Assembly: GCF_004214935.1 (NCBI RefSeq)
Contig: NZ_SFCC01000002.1
Location: 310,001 to 374,000 of the forward strand
Source: Amycolatopsis suaedae
GTDB lineage: Bacteria; Actinomycetota; Actinomycetes; Mycobacteriales; Pseudonocardiaceae
Direction: 5' to 3'
Length of the DNA: 64,000 nucleotides
Shown here: one piece after another, positions 8,781 through 17,184 of the stretch
Numbering within the stretch: the stretch's first letter is position 1
Layout: each line of letters opens with the position of its first letter
Position numbers and translations under genes: made by a program
The notes under the pieces: generated by a model
The model's database searches: none
What the model saw: the letters and a program-made list of their open reading frames with translations, nothing else
What the model was told of the DNA's origin: nothing

Positions 8781-9418
8781 CCGGTCCGAGCGAGTGGGGC
8801 ACGTCGCCCGAGGTGGGGGTCGGGCCGTGGCAGGGCGAGTGGCCCGGTGACGAGCGCTACGACCCCGACCTGCTCGCCGAGGGCGACCGCCGCAACGTCG
8901 TCGACGCCTACCGGTACTGGCGCCGCGAAGCCATTGTGTCCGATGTGGACACCCGGCGACACGCTTTCCACGTCGCCATCGAGAACTTCCAGCACGACCA
9001 CAACATCGGCACGGTGGTCCGGACGGCGAACGCGTTCGCGGCGGCGGCCGTGCACATCGTCGGCAGGCGGCGGTGGAACCGCCGTGGCGCCATGGTGACC
9101 GACCGCTACCAGCACCTGCACCACCACGACACGATGGCAGGCCTGGTGGAGTTCGCCGCCGCCGCGGACCTCGCGCTGGTCGCCGTCGACAACACGCCGG
9201 GTGCCCAGCGGCTGGAAACGGCGGAACTGCCGCGAAACTGTGTCCTGGTGTTCGGCCAGGAGGGCCCGGGCCTCTCGCCGGAGGCGAGCGCGGCGGCGTC
9301 GCTGGTGGTGTCCATCGCCCAGTTCGGCACGACGCGGTCGATCAACGTCGGGGTCGCCGCCGGCATCGTGATGCACACCTGGGTCCGGCAGCACGCCGAT
9401 CTCACGAAGAGCTGGTGA
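8777..9418 (+). CDS. TrmH/SpoU-family RNA methyltransferase
   Basis: A 213-residue SPOUT-class enzyme that would transfer a methyl group from S-adenosylmethionine to a ribose 2'-OH in tRNA or rRNA. The three family motifs are present: motif 1 with Asn and Arg (HNIGTVVRTA, 75-84), motif 2 GQEGPGLS (160-167) and motif 3 SINVGVAAGI (188-197), which form the knotted cofactor site. The RNA target cannot be told. The GTG start overlaps the previous gene. The gene ends two bases before a long palindromic repeat. Confidence 0.9.
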   Translation: MTGPSEWGTSPEVGVGPWQGEWPGDERYDPDLLAEGDRRNVVDAYRYWRREAIVSDVDTRRHAFHVAIENFQHDHNIGTVVRTANAFAAAAVHIVGRRRWNRRGAMVTDRYQHLHHHDTMAGLVEFAAAADLALVAVDNTPGAQRLETAELPRNCVLVFGQEGPGLSPEASAAASLVVSIAQFGTTRSINVGVAAGIVMHTWVRQHADLTKSW

Positions 9419-9420
9419 CC

Positions 9421-9582
9421 AGGAGCGCGCTGAATCACCCGGCCCTGCTGCGCGGCGCCCAGGCGGCGCCTCGCTGCGTTGTCGGATCGCCCGAGTACGT
9501 CCAGTACGAGGGCGATCCTCCGCCTTGCGAGGCGGCGCCTGGATCGCCGCTCGCTACGGGCCGGGTGATTCAGCACGCTCCT
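9421..9582. repeat. Long palindromic repeat, copy A (162 bp)
   Basis: The segment folds on itself almost end to end: the first 25 bases (9421-9445) match the reverse complement of the last 25 (9558-9582) at 24 positions, and the inner arms also pair. The centre reads GTACGTCCAGTACGAGG. About 65 bases from the centre rightward closely match the centre of the repeat at 20249-20413. It lies between convergent genes and supplies the last codons and TAG stop of the TetR gene, so it may also act as a two-way terminator. Confidence 0.85.
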
Positions 9583-10234
9583 GCCGCTCCAGCCCGTCGA
9601 GCAGGAACCCCAGTCCCCTGGTGAAGCCACCGTCCCAGTCGTCGTCGTGGAAGTAACCGCTGGCGGCCAGCGTGGGGAAGCCGTCGGTACGTAGCTTCTC
9701 CTGCGCGATCCGGCGTTCCTCGGCCGAGATGGTCAACGCCGTCTGCGCGGCCGCCGAGCCGAACACGTGGTTGTACAGCGCCCAGGTCGCGGCGGCCAGA
9801 TCGGGACCGGTGAACCCGGCCGCGGCCAGCGCCGACTGGAGCCGTTCCATCCAGGACAGGAAGTTCGGGCCGATCGCCGGCCTGCGCCTCGCGGGAACGC
9901 TCGCCGCCCACGGGTGCCGCAGCAGGATCGTCCGCCAGGCCGTGATCACCTCGGTGACGTTCGCGCGCCAGCCGTCGTCGCGCGGGGCCGGAGTCAGCTC
10001 GCCGAAGATCGCGTCGACGGCCAGGTCCAGCACGTCGTCCTTGGTGTCGACGTGCCAGTACAGCGACGGCGCCGAGATGGCCAGCCGCTCGGCGAGCCTG
10101 CGCATGGTGAGCCGGTCGATGCCTTCCGCGTCGAGCAGCTCCACCGCCGCCTCGGCAATGCGCGGCAGCGTCAGTGGCGGCTCTCCTCGCCGCGCCTTGC
10201 GCGGCCGCAGCCACAGGCTCCGAACGTTATCCAC
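9554..10234 (-). CDS. TetR family transcriptional regulator
   Basis: A 226-residue TetR-type repressor with helix-turn-helix near the N-terminus (LTMRRLAERLAISAPSLYWHV, about 42-62) and a TetR class C-terminal domain (AAATWALYNHVFGS). GTG 10234 was preferred because the frame further upstream runs through the operator. The divergent MFS gene is the probable target. The last codons (ERAESPGP, then TAG) are read from the right arm of palindromic repeat A, so the natural C-terminus has probably been replaced. Confidence 0.88.
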   Translation of the reverse strand: MDNVRSLWLRPRKARRGEPPLTLPRIAEAAVELLDAEGIDRLTMRRLAERLAISAPSLYWHVDTKDDVLDLAVDAIFGELTPAPRDDGWRANVTEVITAWRTILLRHPWAASVPARRRPAIGPNFLSWMERLQSALAAAGFTGPDLAAATWALYNHVFGSAAAQTALTISAEERRIAQEKLRTDGFPTLAASGYFHDDDWDGGFTRGLGFLLDGLERQERAESPGP

Positions 10235-10254
10235 CCGGGCGAGTGTAGTAGCGT

Positions 10255-10267
10255 CTAACAGTGTTAG
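10255..10267. promoter_or_regulatory. Palindromic operator between tetR-type gene and MFS
   Basis: CTAACA-G-TGTTAG is a perfect 13-base dyad in the divergent intergenic region, 21 bases from the regulator start and 28 from the transporter start. Its position fits autoregulation plus control of the pump. Confidence 0.65.
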
Positions 10268-10294
10268 GTAAGCCAACCGACGTTAGGGGGGACG

Positions 10295-11629
10295 ATGCGG
10301 CTTACATTGCTCGTCGTCAGTACGGCCCAGCTACTGGTGGTCCTCGACGGCACGATCGTCAACATCGCCCTGCCGTCGGCGCAGGCCGCGCTCGGCATGA
10401 CCGACGCGACCAGGCAGTGGGCGATCACCGCGTACGCGCTGGCGTTCGGCGGGCTGCTGCTGATCGGCGGCCGGATCAGCTCGGCGCTGGGCCACCGGCG
10501 GACGTTCATGGCCGGGCTGGCCGGATTCGCCGCCGCGTCCGCACTGGGCGGCGCCGCCGTCACGCCGGAGATGCTGTTCGCCGCGCGGGCACTGCAGGGC
10601 GTGTTCGCCGCGGCGCTGGCGCCGGCCGGGCTGTCACTGCTCACCACCACGTTCACCGAACCGCGAGAGCGCGGCAGGGCGTTCGGCGTGTTCGCCGCCG
10701 TCGGTGCCGCCGGGTCGGCGGTCGGGCTCGTCGCGGGCGGCTTGCTGACCGAGTTCCTCAGCTGGCGCTGGTGTCTCTACATCAACGTCCCGGTCGTGCT
10801 GCTGGCGTTGCTGCTGTCGACGTTCGTGCCACGTGACGAGCCCGTTCGCGGCGGACGGCTGGACGTCGCCGGCGCGTTGCTGTCCACGGCGGGCTTCGGC
10901 GCGCTCGTCTACGGCTTCGCCGAGGCGGAGTCGCTGGGCTGGACGGCGCCGCCGGTGCTCGGTCTGCTCGTGCTCGGCGTCCTGCTGCTGGTGGCGTTCG
11001 TCGCGGTCGAGCTACGGGTCACGAATCCCATGCTGCCCATGCGAATCCTGGCCGATCGCGCCCGCGGTGCCGCGTTCACGTCGATCACCCTGCTGTTCGT
11101 CTCGATGATGGGCTACTACCTGTTCCTGAGCTACTACGCGCAGACCGTGCTCGGGTACTCGCCGGTCGCCGCCGGGATGACGTTGATCATCCACGCGACG
11201 GCCGCGTTGCTGGCCGCGACGCTGCTCGCCGGACGGTTGCAGCACCGCGTCCCCGCCGTGGCGCTGGTCCTGCCGGGCCTGCTGGCCGCCGCGATCGGGA
11301 CGTTCGTGCTCACCTTCGTCGGTCAGCAGACCGACGGTGTGTTCTGGCCGTACCTGGTGCCCTCGCTCCTGCTCACCGGCCTGGGGATGGGTTGCGTGCT
11401 GCCGCCGACGGCCAGCCTCGCCACGTCCGGAATGGAGCCGCGTGACATCGGTGCCGCTTCGGCCGCGTTCAACGCCGCACAGCAGCTCGGCGGCGCGCTC
11501 GGGGTCGCGTTGCTGAACACCGTCGCGGTGTCGACGGGCACCTACGGCGCGGCGCTGACCGTCGGCACCGTGGTCATCGTGCTGGCGGCGGCCGCCCAGG
11601 TGCCCCGGCGCCTAGTCAGGCGGGCGTGA
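10295..11629 (+). CDS. MFS transporter, DHA2 (EmrB/QacA) type
   Basis: A 444-residue proton-driven exporter, probably for drugs or metabolites. Motif D1 (LVVLDGTIVNIALPS, about 9-23) and motif A-like GGRISSALGHRR mark the 14-helix DHA2 group; motif C-like GPVxGG is replaced by GSAVGLVAGGLL. It diverges from the TetR gene with a palindrome between. A GGGGGG ribosome site precedes ATG 10295. Its end overlaps the convergent molybdoenzyme gene by 14 bases. Confidence 0.92.
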   Translation: MRLTLLVVSTAQLLVVLDGTIVNIALPSAQAALGMTDATRQWAITAYALAFGGLLLIGGRISSALGHRRTFMAGLAGFAAASALGGAAVTPEMLFAARALQGVFAAALAPAGLSLLTTTFTEPRERGRAFGVFAAVGAAGSAVGLVAGGLLTEFLSWRWCLYINVPVVLLALLLSTFVPRDEPVRGGRLDVAGALLSTAGFGALVYGFAEAESLGWTAPPVLGLLVLGVLLLVAFVAVELRVTNPMLPMRILADRARGAAFTSITLLFVSMMGYYLFLSYYAQTVLGYSPVAAGMTLIIHATAALLAATLLAGRLQHRVPAVALVLPGLLAAAIGTFVLTFVGQQTDGVFWPYLVPSLLLTGLGMGCVLPPTASLATSGMEPRDIGAASAAFNAAQQLGGALGVALLNTVAVSTGTYGAALTVGTVVIVLAAAAQVPRRLVRRA

Positions 11630-13757
11630 CCTCGACCGGGATGCCGTTGAGCACGGCAGTGCCGGACAGGGCGTCGAGCAGCGTCTCGTCGGTGACGAGG
11701 TTCGAGTTCACCCCCGGGTGCGCCGCCGCGATCCTGGTCGTGACGCCCTCGACCGCGTGTCCCCAGCCGTGCGGGATGCTCACCACGCCGGGCCGGATGG
11801 CGTCGGTGACCTCCACCGGCACCTCGATCTTGCCCACCCGCGAGCGGACCGTCGCCACTCCGCCCTCGGTGAGGCCGAGCCTGCAGGCGTCGGCCGGGTG
11901 CACCTGGACCGTGCACCGGTTCTTGCCGCGTACCAGCGCTTCCACGTTGTGCATCCACGAGTTGTTCGACGACAGCTGGCGCCGCCCGATCAGCACCAGC
12001 TGGTCGGACGGCCCGGTCAGCTCGGCGGCGAGCCGGGGGACGTCGGCGACGACGGCTTCGGGGGCCAGCTCGATCTTCCCGCTCGCCGTGCACAGCACGT
12101 CGGGGATGCGCGGGGTCAGCGGCCCCAGGTCGACGCCGTGCGGGGCGGCTTCCAGGTCGGCCAGGGTCAGGTCGTACGGCCCGGCCCGCAGCATCAGGTC
12201 GAGCAGCCGTTCCGGCCCGGTGCGCCCGGCCGCGACCGAGACGTCCAGGCCCGCCCGGCCCGCGATCCCGGCGGCGACGAAGTCGTCCAGCGCGGCGATG
12301 TCGGCGCCCGCGCCCTGGCCGGTGACGATCGCGGTGAGCCGCAGCAGCGTCTCCCACTCCTGCGGAAGGTCCGTCGGCAGCGCGGCAGGCGTCCAGTTCG
12401 CCACGTTGCGTACCGCGTTCTGGTACAGCGCCAGGTCGTAGTGCGGACGCTCCAGCGGCCCCGGCCCGGGCAGGATGACGTCGGCGTGGCGGGTGGTCTC
12501 GTTGCGGTAGACGTCCAGCGACACCATGAAGTCCAGCTCGCCGATGGCCGCGGTGAGCCGGTCGGAGTTCGGCGTGCTCAGGCACGGGTTGCCGGCGACG
12601 GTCACCAGCGCCCGCACCCGGCCCTCGCCCGGCGTGGTGATCTCCTCGGCCAGCGTCGCGGCGGGCAGTTCGCCGAACGCCTCGGGAAAGCCGCGCACCC
12701 GGCTGTGCCAGCGGCCCGTCCGGAACGGCTTGCGCCGTCCACCCGGTCCGGCCGCGGCGCGGGGGAACATCGCGCCACCGGGGGTGTCGAGGTTGCCGGT
12801 CAGGACGTTCAGCACGTCGACGAGCCAGCTCGCCACCGTGCCGAACGCCTGGGTGGTGGTGCCGATCCGGCCGTAGACGACGGCCTGCCCGGCGTCGGCG
12901 AGTTCCACCGCCATCCGGCGGATCTCGGCGGCGTCGATGCCGGTCACCGGCGCGACGGCCGCGGGACTGAACGGCCGGGCCAGCTCGCGGACCTCGTCGA
13001 CCCCGGCGACGTGGCCGTCCAGCCTGCCCAGGCTCACCCGGTTCTCCGCGAACAACACGTGGACCAGCGCGAACAGCAGCAACGCGTCGGTGCCCGGACG
13101 GATGCTGTGGTGCTCGTCGGCGAACTCCGCGGTGCGGGTGCGCTTCGGGTCGACGACGACGAGCTTGCCGCCGCGGGCCCGTAGCGCACGCAGCCTGCCA
13201 CGCATGTCCGGCGCGGTCATCAGGCTGCCGTTGGACACCAGCGGGTTCGCGCCGAGCATGAGCAGGTGCCCGGTGCGGTCAATGTCCGGCACCGGAATGG
13301 CCAGCGGATCACCGAAGAGGTACCCGACCGACACGTGCTTGGGCATCTGGTCGACGGTGCTGGCGGTGTAGAAGTTCTTGGTGCCCAACGCTTTGAAGAA
13401 CACCCGGCCGTACAGCGTGGTGGCCAGGTTGTGCACGCTGGGGTTGCCCGCGTAGACGGCCACCGCGTCGCTGCCGTGTTCGGCGAGGATCGGGCGGAGG
13501 CCGGCCTCGACGGCGGCGAACGCCCCGTCCCAGGTCGCCTCGGCCAGTTCGCCGTCGCGGCGGACCAGTGGTGTGCGGAGCCGGTCGGGGTCGTGGTGCA
13601 GTCCGCCGATCGAGGCGCCCTTGGGGCAGATGAACCCGGCGGAGAACACGTCGGCGGCGTCGCCGCGCACACCGGTCACCCGGCCGCCGTCGATGCTGAC
13701 GTCCAGGCCGCAGGTCGCTTCGCACAGGGGGCAGGTGACGTGGTGGGTGGTGGTCAT
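11616..13757 (-). CDS. Molybdopterin-dependent oxidoreductase
   Basis: A 713-residue enzyme of the DMSO-reductase superfamily. The N-terminal CxxCxxxC of CPLCEATCGLDV (residues 8-19) plus the Cys in GFICPKGAS provide a 4Fe-4S cluster; molybdopterin regions follow, and the C-terminal dinucleotide-binding domain contains VHPADACRLGL. No twin-arginine signal is seen, so it is cytosolic. The closest look is to FdhF/NarB-type stand-alone subunits, but the substrate is unknown. ATG 13757 has a GGAGGTG ribosome site. An 18-bp palindrome precedes it. Confidence 0.9.
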   Translation of the reverse strand: MTTTHHVTCPLCEATCGLDVSIDGGRVTGVRGDAADVFSAGFICPKGASIGGLHHDPDRLRTPLVRRDGELAEATWDGAFAAVEAGLRPILAEHGSDAVAVYAGNPSVHNLATTLYGRVFFKALGTKNFYTASTVDQMPKHVSVGYLFGDPLAIPVPDIDRTGHLLMLGANPLVSNGSLMTAPDMRGRLRALRARGGKLVVVDPKRTRTAEFADEHHSIRPGTDALLLFALVHVLFAENRVSLGRLDGHVAGVDEVRELARPFSPAAVAPVTGIDAAEIRRMAVELADAGQAVVYGRIGTTTQAFGTVASWLVDVLNVLTGNLDTPGGAMFPRAAAGPGGRRKPFRTGRWHSRVRGFPEAFGELPAATLAEEITTPGEGRVRALVTVAGNPCLSTPNSDRLTAAIGELDFMVSLDVYRNETTRHADVILPGPGPLERPHYDLALYQNAVRNVANWTPAALPTDLPQEWETLLRLTAIVTGQGAGADIAALDDFVAAGIAGRAGLDVSVAAGRTGPERLLDLMLRAGPYDLTLADLEAAPHGVDLGPLTPRIPDVLCTASGKIELAPEAVVADVPRLAAELTGPSDQLVLIGRRQLSSNNSWMHNVEALVRGKNRCTVQVHPADACRLGLTEGGVATVRSRVGKIEVPVEVTDAIRPGVVSIPHGWGHAVEGVTTRIAAAHPGVNSNLVTDETLLDALSGTAVLNGIPVEVTPA

Positions 13758-13776
13758 CGGGCACCTCCGGCCCTGA

Positions 13777-13794
13777 ACATACCGAGCGGTATGT
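13777..13794. promoter_or_regulatory. 18-bp palindromic operator
   Basis: ACATACCGAGCGGTATGT is a perfect palindrome apart from the central AG, 20 bases upstream of the molybdoenzyme start and 25 bases before the GH76 start. The ATACCG-CGGTAT form is typical of TetR-family operators. No TetR gene is adjacent, so the regulator would act from elsewhere. Confidence 0.65.
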
Positions 13795-13818
13795 CCAGGG
13801 GCAAGGCACGATGGTCGG

Positions 13819-14820
13819 GTGGACAGCGCACAGCGGGCGGACGCCGCGGAACGGGCGATCACCGAACGGCACCTGCGACGGTTGTGGGGAATTCCGGGCA
13901 CGGTGCTCGGGCGCAGCGCGTGGCCGCCCCGCGCCGGCGACCGGGTGCACTGGCACTGGAACTACTGGTGGCAGGCACACCTGCTGGACTGCCTCGTCGA
14001 CGCACAACTGCGCAGGCCCGATCCCGCGCGGGCACGGACGATCGAGCGGTTCGCGCGGACCATCCGGCTGCGTAACTTCGGCCGGTGGACCAACGACTTC
14101 TACGACGACATGGCCTGGCTGGGGCTGGCGTTGCACCGGGCGGGCCTGGAACCCGACGCGGTCGGCACGCTCGTCGACGACCTGCGGGGCGGCTGGACCG
14201 ACGACGCGGGCGGCGGAATCTGGTGGCGAAAGGGCGACCGGTTCAAGAACGTGCCCGCCAACGGTCCGGCCGCGATCCTGCACGCACGCGTCGGTGAACG
14301 TGAGCATGCGGCCCGGCTGCTGGTCTGGATGGAGGAGCGGCTGGTCGATCCGGACAGCGGCATCGTCTGGGACGGCCTGCGGGTGGACACCGGCGAACTG
14401 GTGGCACTGGTCTACACCTACTGCCAGGGCGTCTTCCTCGGCGCCTGCCTCGAACTGTCCGAAGTGGACGCGGCGGTGCGGACCGTGCACGCGGTGGCCG
14501 ACCGGTGCACCGTCGACGGCGTGCTGCGGGGTCAGGGCGGTGGCGACGGCGGGCTGTTCGCGGGGATCCTCGCGCGGTACCTGGCGCTGGCGGCCGTCGA
14601 GCTGCCTGGTGACGCCGCCGGCGTCGCCAGGCAGCTGGTGCTCGACAGCGCCGACGCGTGCTGGGAGGGCGCGTCGGAGGGGCCGCTGTTCAGTCCGGAG
14701 TGGACGGAGCCGTCGCCGGGGACACCGCCGCCCCCCGGCCACGTCGCCAGGGACCTCTCGGTCCAGCTCGGCGGCTGGATGCTCCTGGAGGCGGCGGCCT
14801 CGCTCAGCCGCGAGGATTGA
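13819..14820 (+). CDS. Glycoside hydrolase family 76-like protein
   Basis: A 333-residue protein resembling GH76 alpha-1,6-mannanases. It keeps the two adjacent acidic residues in NDFYDDMAWLGLAL (residues 94-107), the family's catalytic signature, and the repeated helix pattern of an (alpha/alpha)6 barrel (YTYCQGVFLGACLEL; DGGLFAGILARYLAL). There is no signal peptide, so unlike most GH76 enzymes it would act in the cytoplasm, possibly on mannose-containing glycolipid parts. GTG 13819 starts the domain. It overlaps the convergent NPP1 gene by 17 bases. Confidence 0.82.
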   Translation: MDSAQRADAAERAITERHLRRLWGIPGTVLGRSAWPPRAGDRVHWHWNYWWQAHLLDCLVDAQLRRPDPARARTIERFARTIRLRNFGRWTNDFYDDMAWLGLALHRAGLEPDAVGTLVDDLRGGWTDDAGGGIWWRKGDRFKNVPANGPAAILHARVGEREHAARLLVWMEERLVDPDSGIVWDGLRVDTGELVALVYTYCQGVFLGACLELSEVDAAVRTVHAVADRCTVDGVLRGQGGGDGGLFAGILARYLALAAVELPGDAAGVARQLVLDSADACWEGASEGPLFSPEWTEPSPGTPPPPGHVARDLSVQLGGWMLLEAAASLSRED

Positions 14821-15568
14821 ACGGGATGCCCTCCGGCTTGGCCTTGGCGAGGTTGTCCTCGAAGGCGCCGTCCTTGATCGCGAGGCTGGCCTTGCCGTAG
14901 TCGGCGCCGGTCAGCCTGTCCCTGATGCCGTCCGGGAAGTTGTTCCAGCTCACCAGGGCCGGCCGCTGCCAGGTGCCGTGGTGGTTCTCCGGCTGCTCGT
15001 CCGCGCCGGCCAGCCGGAAGCAGTGGGTGCTCGCGCCGTCCTTGTGGTAGACGATCTTGGCGTGCGTGCCGTCCCAGGCCACCCTGTCCCGCGGATAGGT
15101 CGAGTACCCGCCGTGGCAGGAGACGGAGACGTGCCTGGCCTCGTCGTTGTTGACCCACACCACGACGTGCTCGATGTCGTGCCGGTGGCCGAACGCGTCG
15201 ATGCCGGGGACGGCCTGGTCCTTCTCGAAGTACAGGTCGTAGAGATAGGCACACCAGCCGTTGTCGCACTTGGCGCGGGCGTAGGAGTTGGTGTTGCGTA
15301 GATCCGGCTCGTCCCGGCACTGCCCGTTGAGGGCGCCGGAGTTCTTGAGTCCCTCGGCGATCTTCCCGTCCCGGCCGATGGCCGGGGTCGGGTAACAGCC
15401 GTCGGTGTCGTAGTCGAACGACGGCTGCCACTTGCCGTCGGGTTCGGAAAAGCTGGCGTCGAGGGCAGCCGGGGGTTCCGCCCAGGCCACCGCGGGGACG
15501 AAGGCGGTCAGCAGCAGCGAGCTGAGCACCGCCCCCAGTACGACCTTGCTTCGCGCCCTGTCGACCAC
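14804..15568 (-). CDS. Secreted NPP1/NLP-like protein
   Basis: A 254-residue secreted protein of the NPP1 (necrosis- and ethylene-inducing protein-like) family. A Sec signal peptide ends near AVAWA-EP (residue 30). The family heptapeptide is GHRHDWE; here it reads GHRHDIEHVVVWV, with Ile for Trp while His, Asp and Glu of the metal site remain. Cytolytic NLPs bind plant sphingolipids; bacterial members are poorly known. It begins 12 bases after the metal-ABC permease gene in the same direction, so it may be the last gene of that operon. Confidence 0.88.
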   Translation of the reverse strand: MVDRARSKVVLGAVLSSLLLTAFVPAVAWAEPPAALDASFSEPDGKWQPSFDYDTDGCYPTPAIGRDGKIAEGLKNSGALNGQCRDEPDLRNTNSYARAKCDNGWCAYLYDLYFEKDQAVPGIDAFGHRHDIEHVVVWVNNDEARHVSVSCHGGYSTYPRDRVAWDGTHAKIVYHKDGASTHCFRLAGADEQPENHHGTWQRPALVSWNNFPDGIRDRLTGADYGKASLAIKDGAFEDNLAKAKPEGIPFNPRG

Positions 15569-15580
15569 GGCAGGACACTA

Positions 15581-16441
15581 TCAGCGAACTGCCCGGCGGC
15601 GGGCCAGCAGCCGGCGGGTGACCAGGCCGTGCCGTGGTCCGAACAGGTAAGCCAGCACGAAACCGCAGCCCTGCACGAGCACGATCATGCCGCCGGACGC
15701 GGTGTCCAGGTGGTAGCTCAGGTACAGGCCGGTCACCGCGGCGACCGCCGAGAAGGCCGGTGCGATCAGGAGCATGCGGCCGAACCGGTCGGTCAGCAGG
15801 TAGGCAGTCGCGCCGGGGATGATCAGCATCGCCACCACCAGGATGACCCCGACCACCTGCAGCGCCACGACCGACGTCAGCGCGAGCAGTCCCAGCAGCG
15901 CGGCGCCGAGCAGCCGGGGATTCAGTCCGATGGCGTGAGCGTGCGTGGGGTCGAAGGCGTAGAGCGTGAAGTCGCGCCGCTTGAGCACCAGCACGGCGAG
16001 GGTGAGCACGCCGAGCGTCACGATCTGGATCAGATCGGAGCCGTCGACGCCGAGCAGGTTGCCGAAGATGATGTGGTTGAGGTCGGTCTGGCTCGGTGTC
16101 ACCGAGATCAGCACCAGGCCGAGCGCGAACAACGTGGTGAACACGATGCCGATCGCGGCGTCCTCCTTGACGCGGCTGGTGTCGCGGACGACGCCGATGA
16201 GCGCCACCGCGAGGAACCCGAACACGATGGCCCCCACCGCGAACGGGGCGCCGACGATGTAGGCGAGCACGACGCCGGGCAGCACGGCGTGGGAAACCGC
16301 GTCCCCCATGAGCGACCAGCCGATCAGCACCAGCCAGCAGGACAGCACCGCGCACACCACCGCGGCGACGAGCGTGGACGCCAGCGCCCTGAGCATGAAG
16401 TCGTAGCTGAGCGGCTCCAGCAGGAGTTCGTAGAGGCTCAC
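15581..16441 (-). CDS. Metal ABC transporter permease (ABC-3 type)
   Basis: A 286-residue permease with eight or nine hydrophobic segments, of the ZnuB/MntB/SitD family. Typical stretches are SLMGDAVSHAVLPGVVLAY (about 41-59), VKEDAAIGIVFTTLFALG and DPTHAHAIGL. GTG 16441 overlaps the ATPase stop by four bases; the frame is open further upstream, but that part is the shadow of the ATPase gene. It imports Mn2+, Zn2+ or Fe2+; which one cannot be told from sequence. Confidence 0.92.
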   Translation of the reverse strand: MSLYELLLEPLSYDFMLRALASTLVAAVVCAVLSCWLVLIGWSLMGDAVSHAVLPGVVLAYIVGAPFAVGAIVFGFLAVALIGVVRDTSRVKEDAAIGIVFTTLFALGLVLISVTPSQTDLNHIIFGNLLGVDGSDLIQIVTLGVLTLAVLVLKRRDFTLYAFDPTHAHAIGLNPRLLGAALLGLLALTSVVALQVVGVILVVAMLIIPGATAYLLTDRFGRMLLIAPAFSAVAAVTGLYLSYHLDTASGGMIVLVQGCGFVLAYLFGPRHGLVTRRLLARRRAVR

Positions 16442-17184
16442 GCGGACTCCTCGACGCGGCCCAGTACGTCCAGGCCGAAGGCGAGCGCGAGGTTCTCCGG
16501 CCGGAGCACGTCGTCGGGTGTGCCGTGGGCCAGGACCGTCCGCATCAGCAGGACCGCCTCGTCGGCGAGACCGGGCAGCGCGTGCAGGTCGTGCGTGGAG
16601 ATCAGCACCGCGGCCCCGGCACCGGCGAGTTCCCGCAGCAGGCGGGTGATCGTGGCCTCGGAACGCTTGTCGACGCCGGCGAACGGCTCGTCCAGCAGCA
16701 GGATGTCCGCCTCCTGCGCGATCCCCCTGGCGACGAAGGCCCGTTTGCGCTGCCCGCCGGACAGCGCCCCGATCTGGCGGCCGGCGAGTTCGGTGAGCTC
16801 CACGCGTTCCAGCGCGTGGTCGACCGCCTCGTGGTCGGCGCGACGCGGGCGGCGGGTGAACCCGAGGTGCCCGTACCGCCCGGTCATCACCACGTCGCGT
16901 ACGGACAGCGGGAACGCCCAGTCGACGGCCTCGCTCTGCGGGACGTAACCCAGCACGCCTGCCCGGCGGGCGCGGGCCGGACTTCCGCCGCGGATCCGCA
17001 CGGTGCCGTGGTCCGGCCGGATCATGCCGGTGATGGTCTTGAACAGCGTGGACTTCCCCGAGCCGTTCATCCCGACCAGCCCGCACACCCGGCCGGCTTC
17101 CAAGGCCAGCGAGACGCTGTCGAGGGCGAGGACCTCGCCGTAGTGGACGGTCACGCCGGTGACCTGGATCGCGGGTTCGGTCAT
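16438..17184 (-). CDS. Metal ABC transporter ATP-binding protein
   Basis: A 248-residue ATPase that powers the metal importer. Walker A is GMNGSGKST (about 38-46), the ABC signature LSGGQRKRAF (about 140-149) and Walker B ILLLDEPFAGVD. Its start overlaps the binding-protein stop and its stop overlaps the permease start, giving a tight three-gene operon. Confidence 0.95.
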   Translation of the reverse strand: MTEPAIQVTGVTVHYGEVLALDSVSLALEAGRVCGLVGMNGSGKSTLFKTITGMIRPDHGTVRIRGGSPARARRAGVLGYVPQSEAVDWAFPLSVRDVVMTGRYGHLGFTRRPRRADHEAVDHALERVELTELAGRQIGALSGGQRKRAFVARGIAQEADILLLDEPFAGVDKRSEATITRLLRELAGAGAAVLISTHDLHALPGLADEAVLLMRTVLAHGTPDDVLRPENLALAFGLDVLGRVEESA

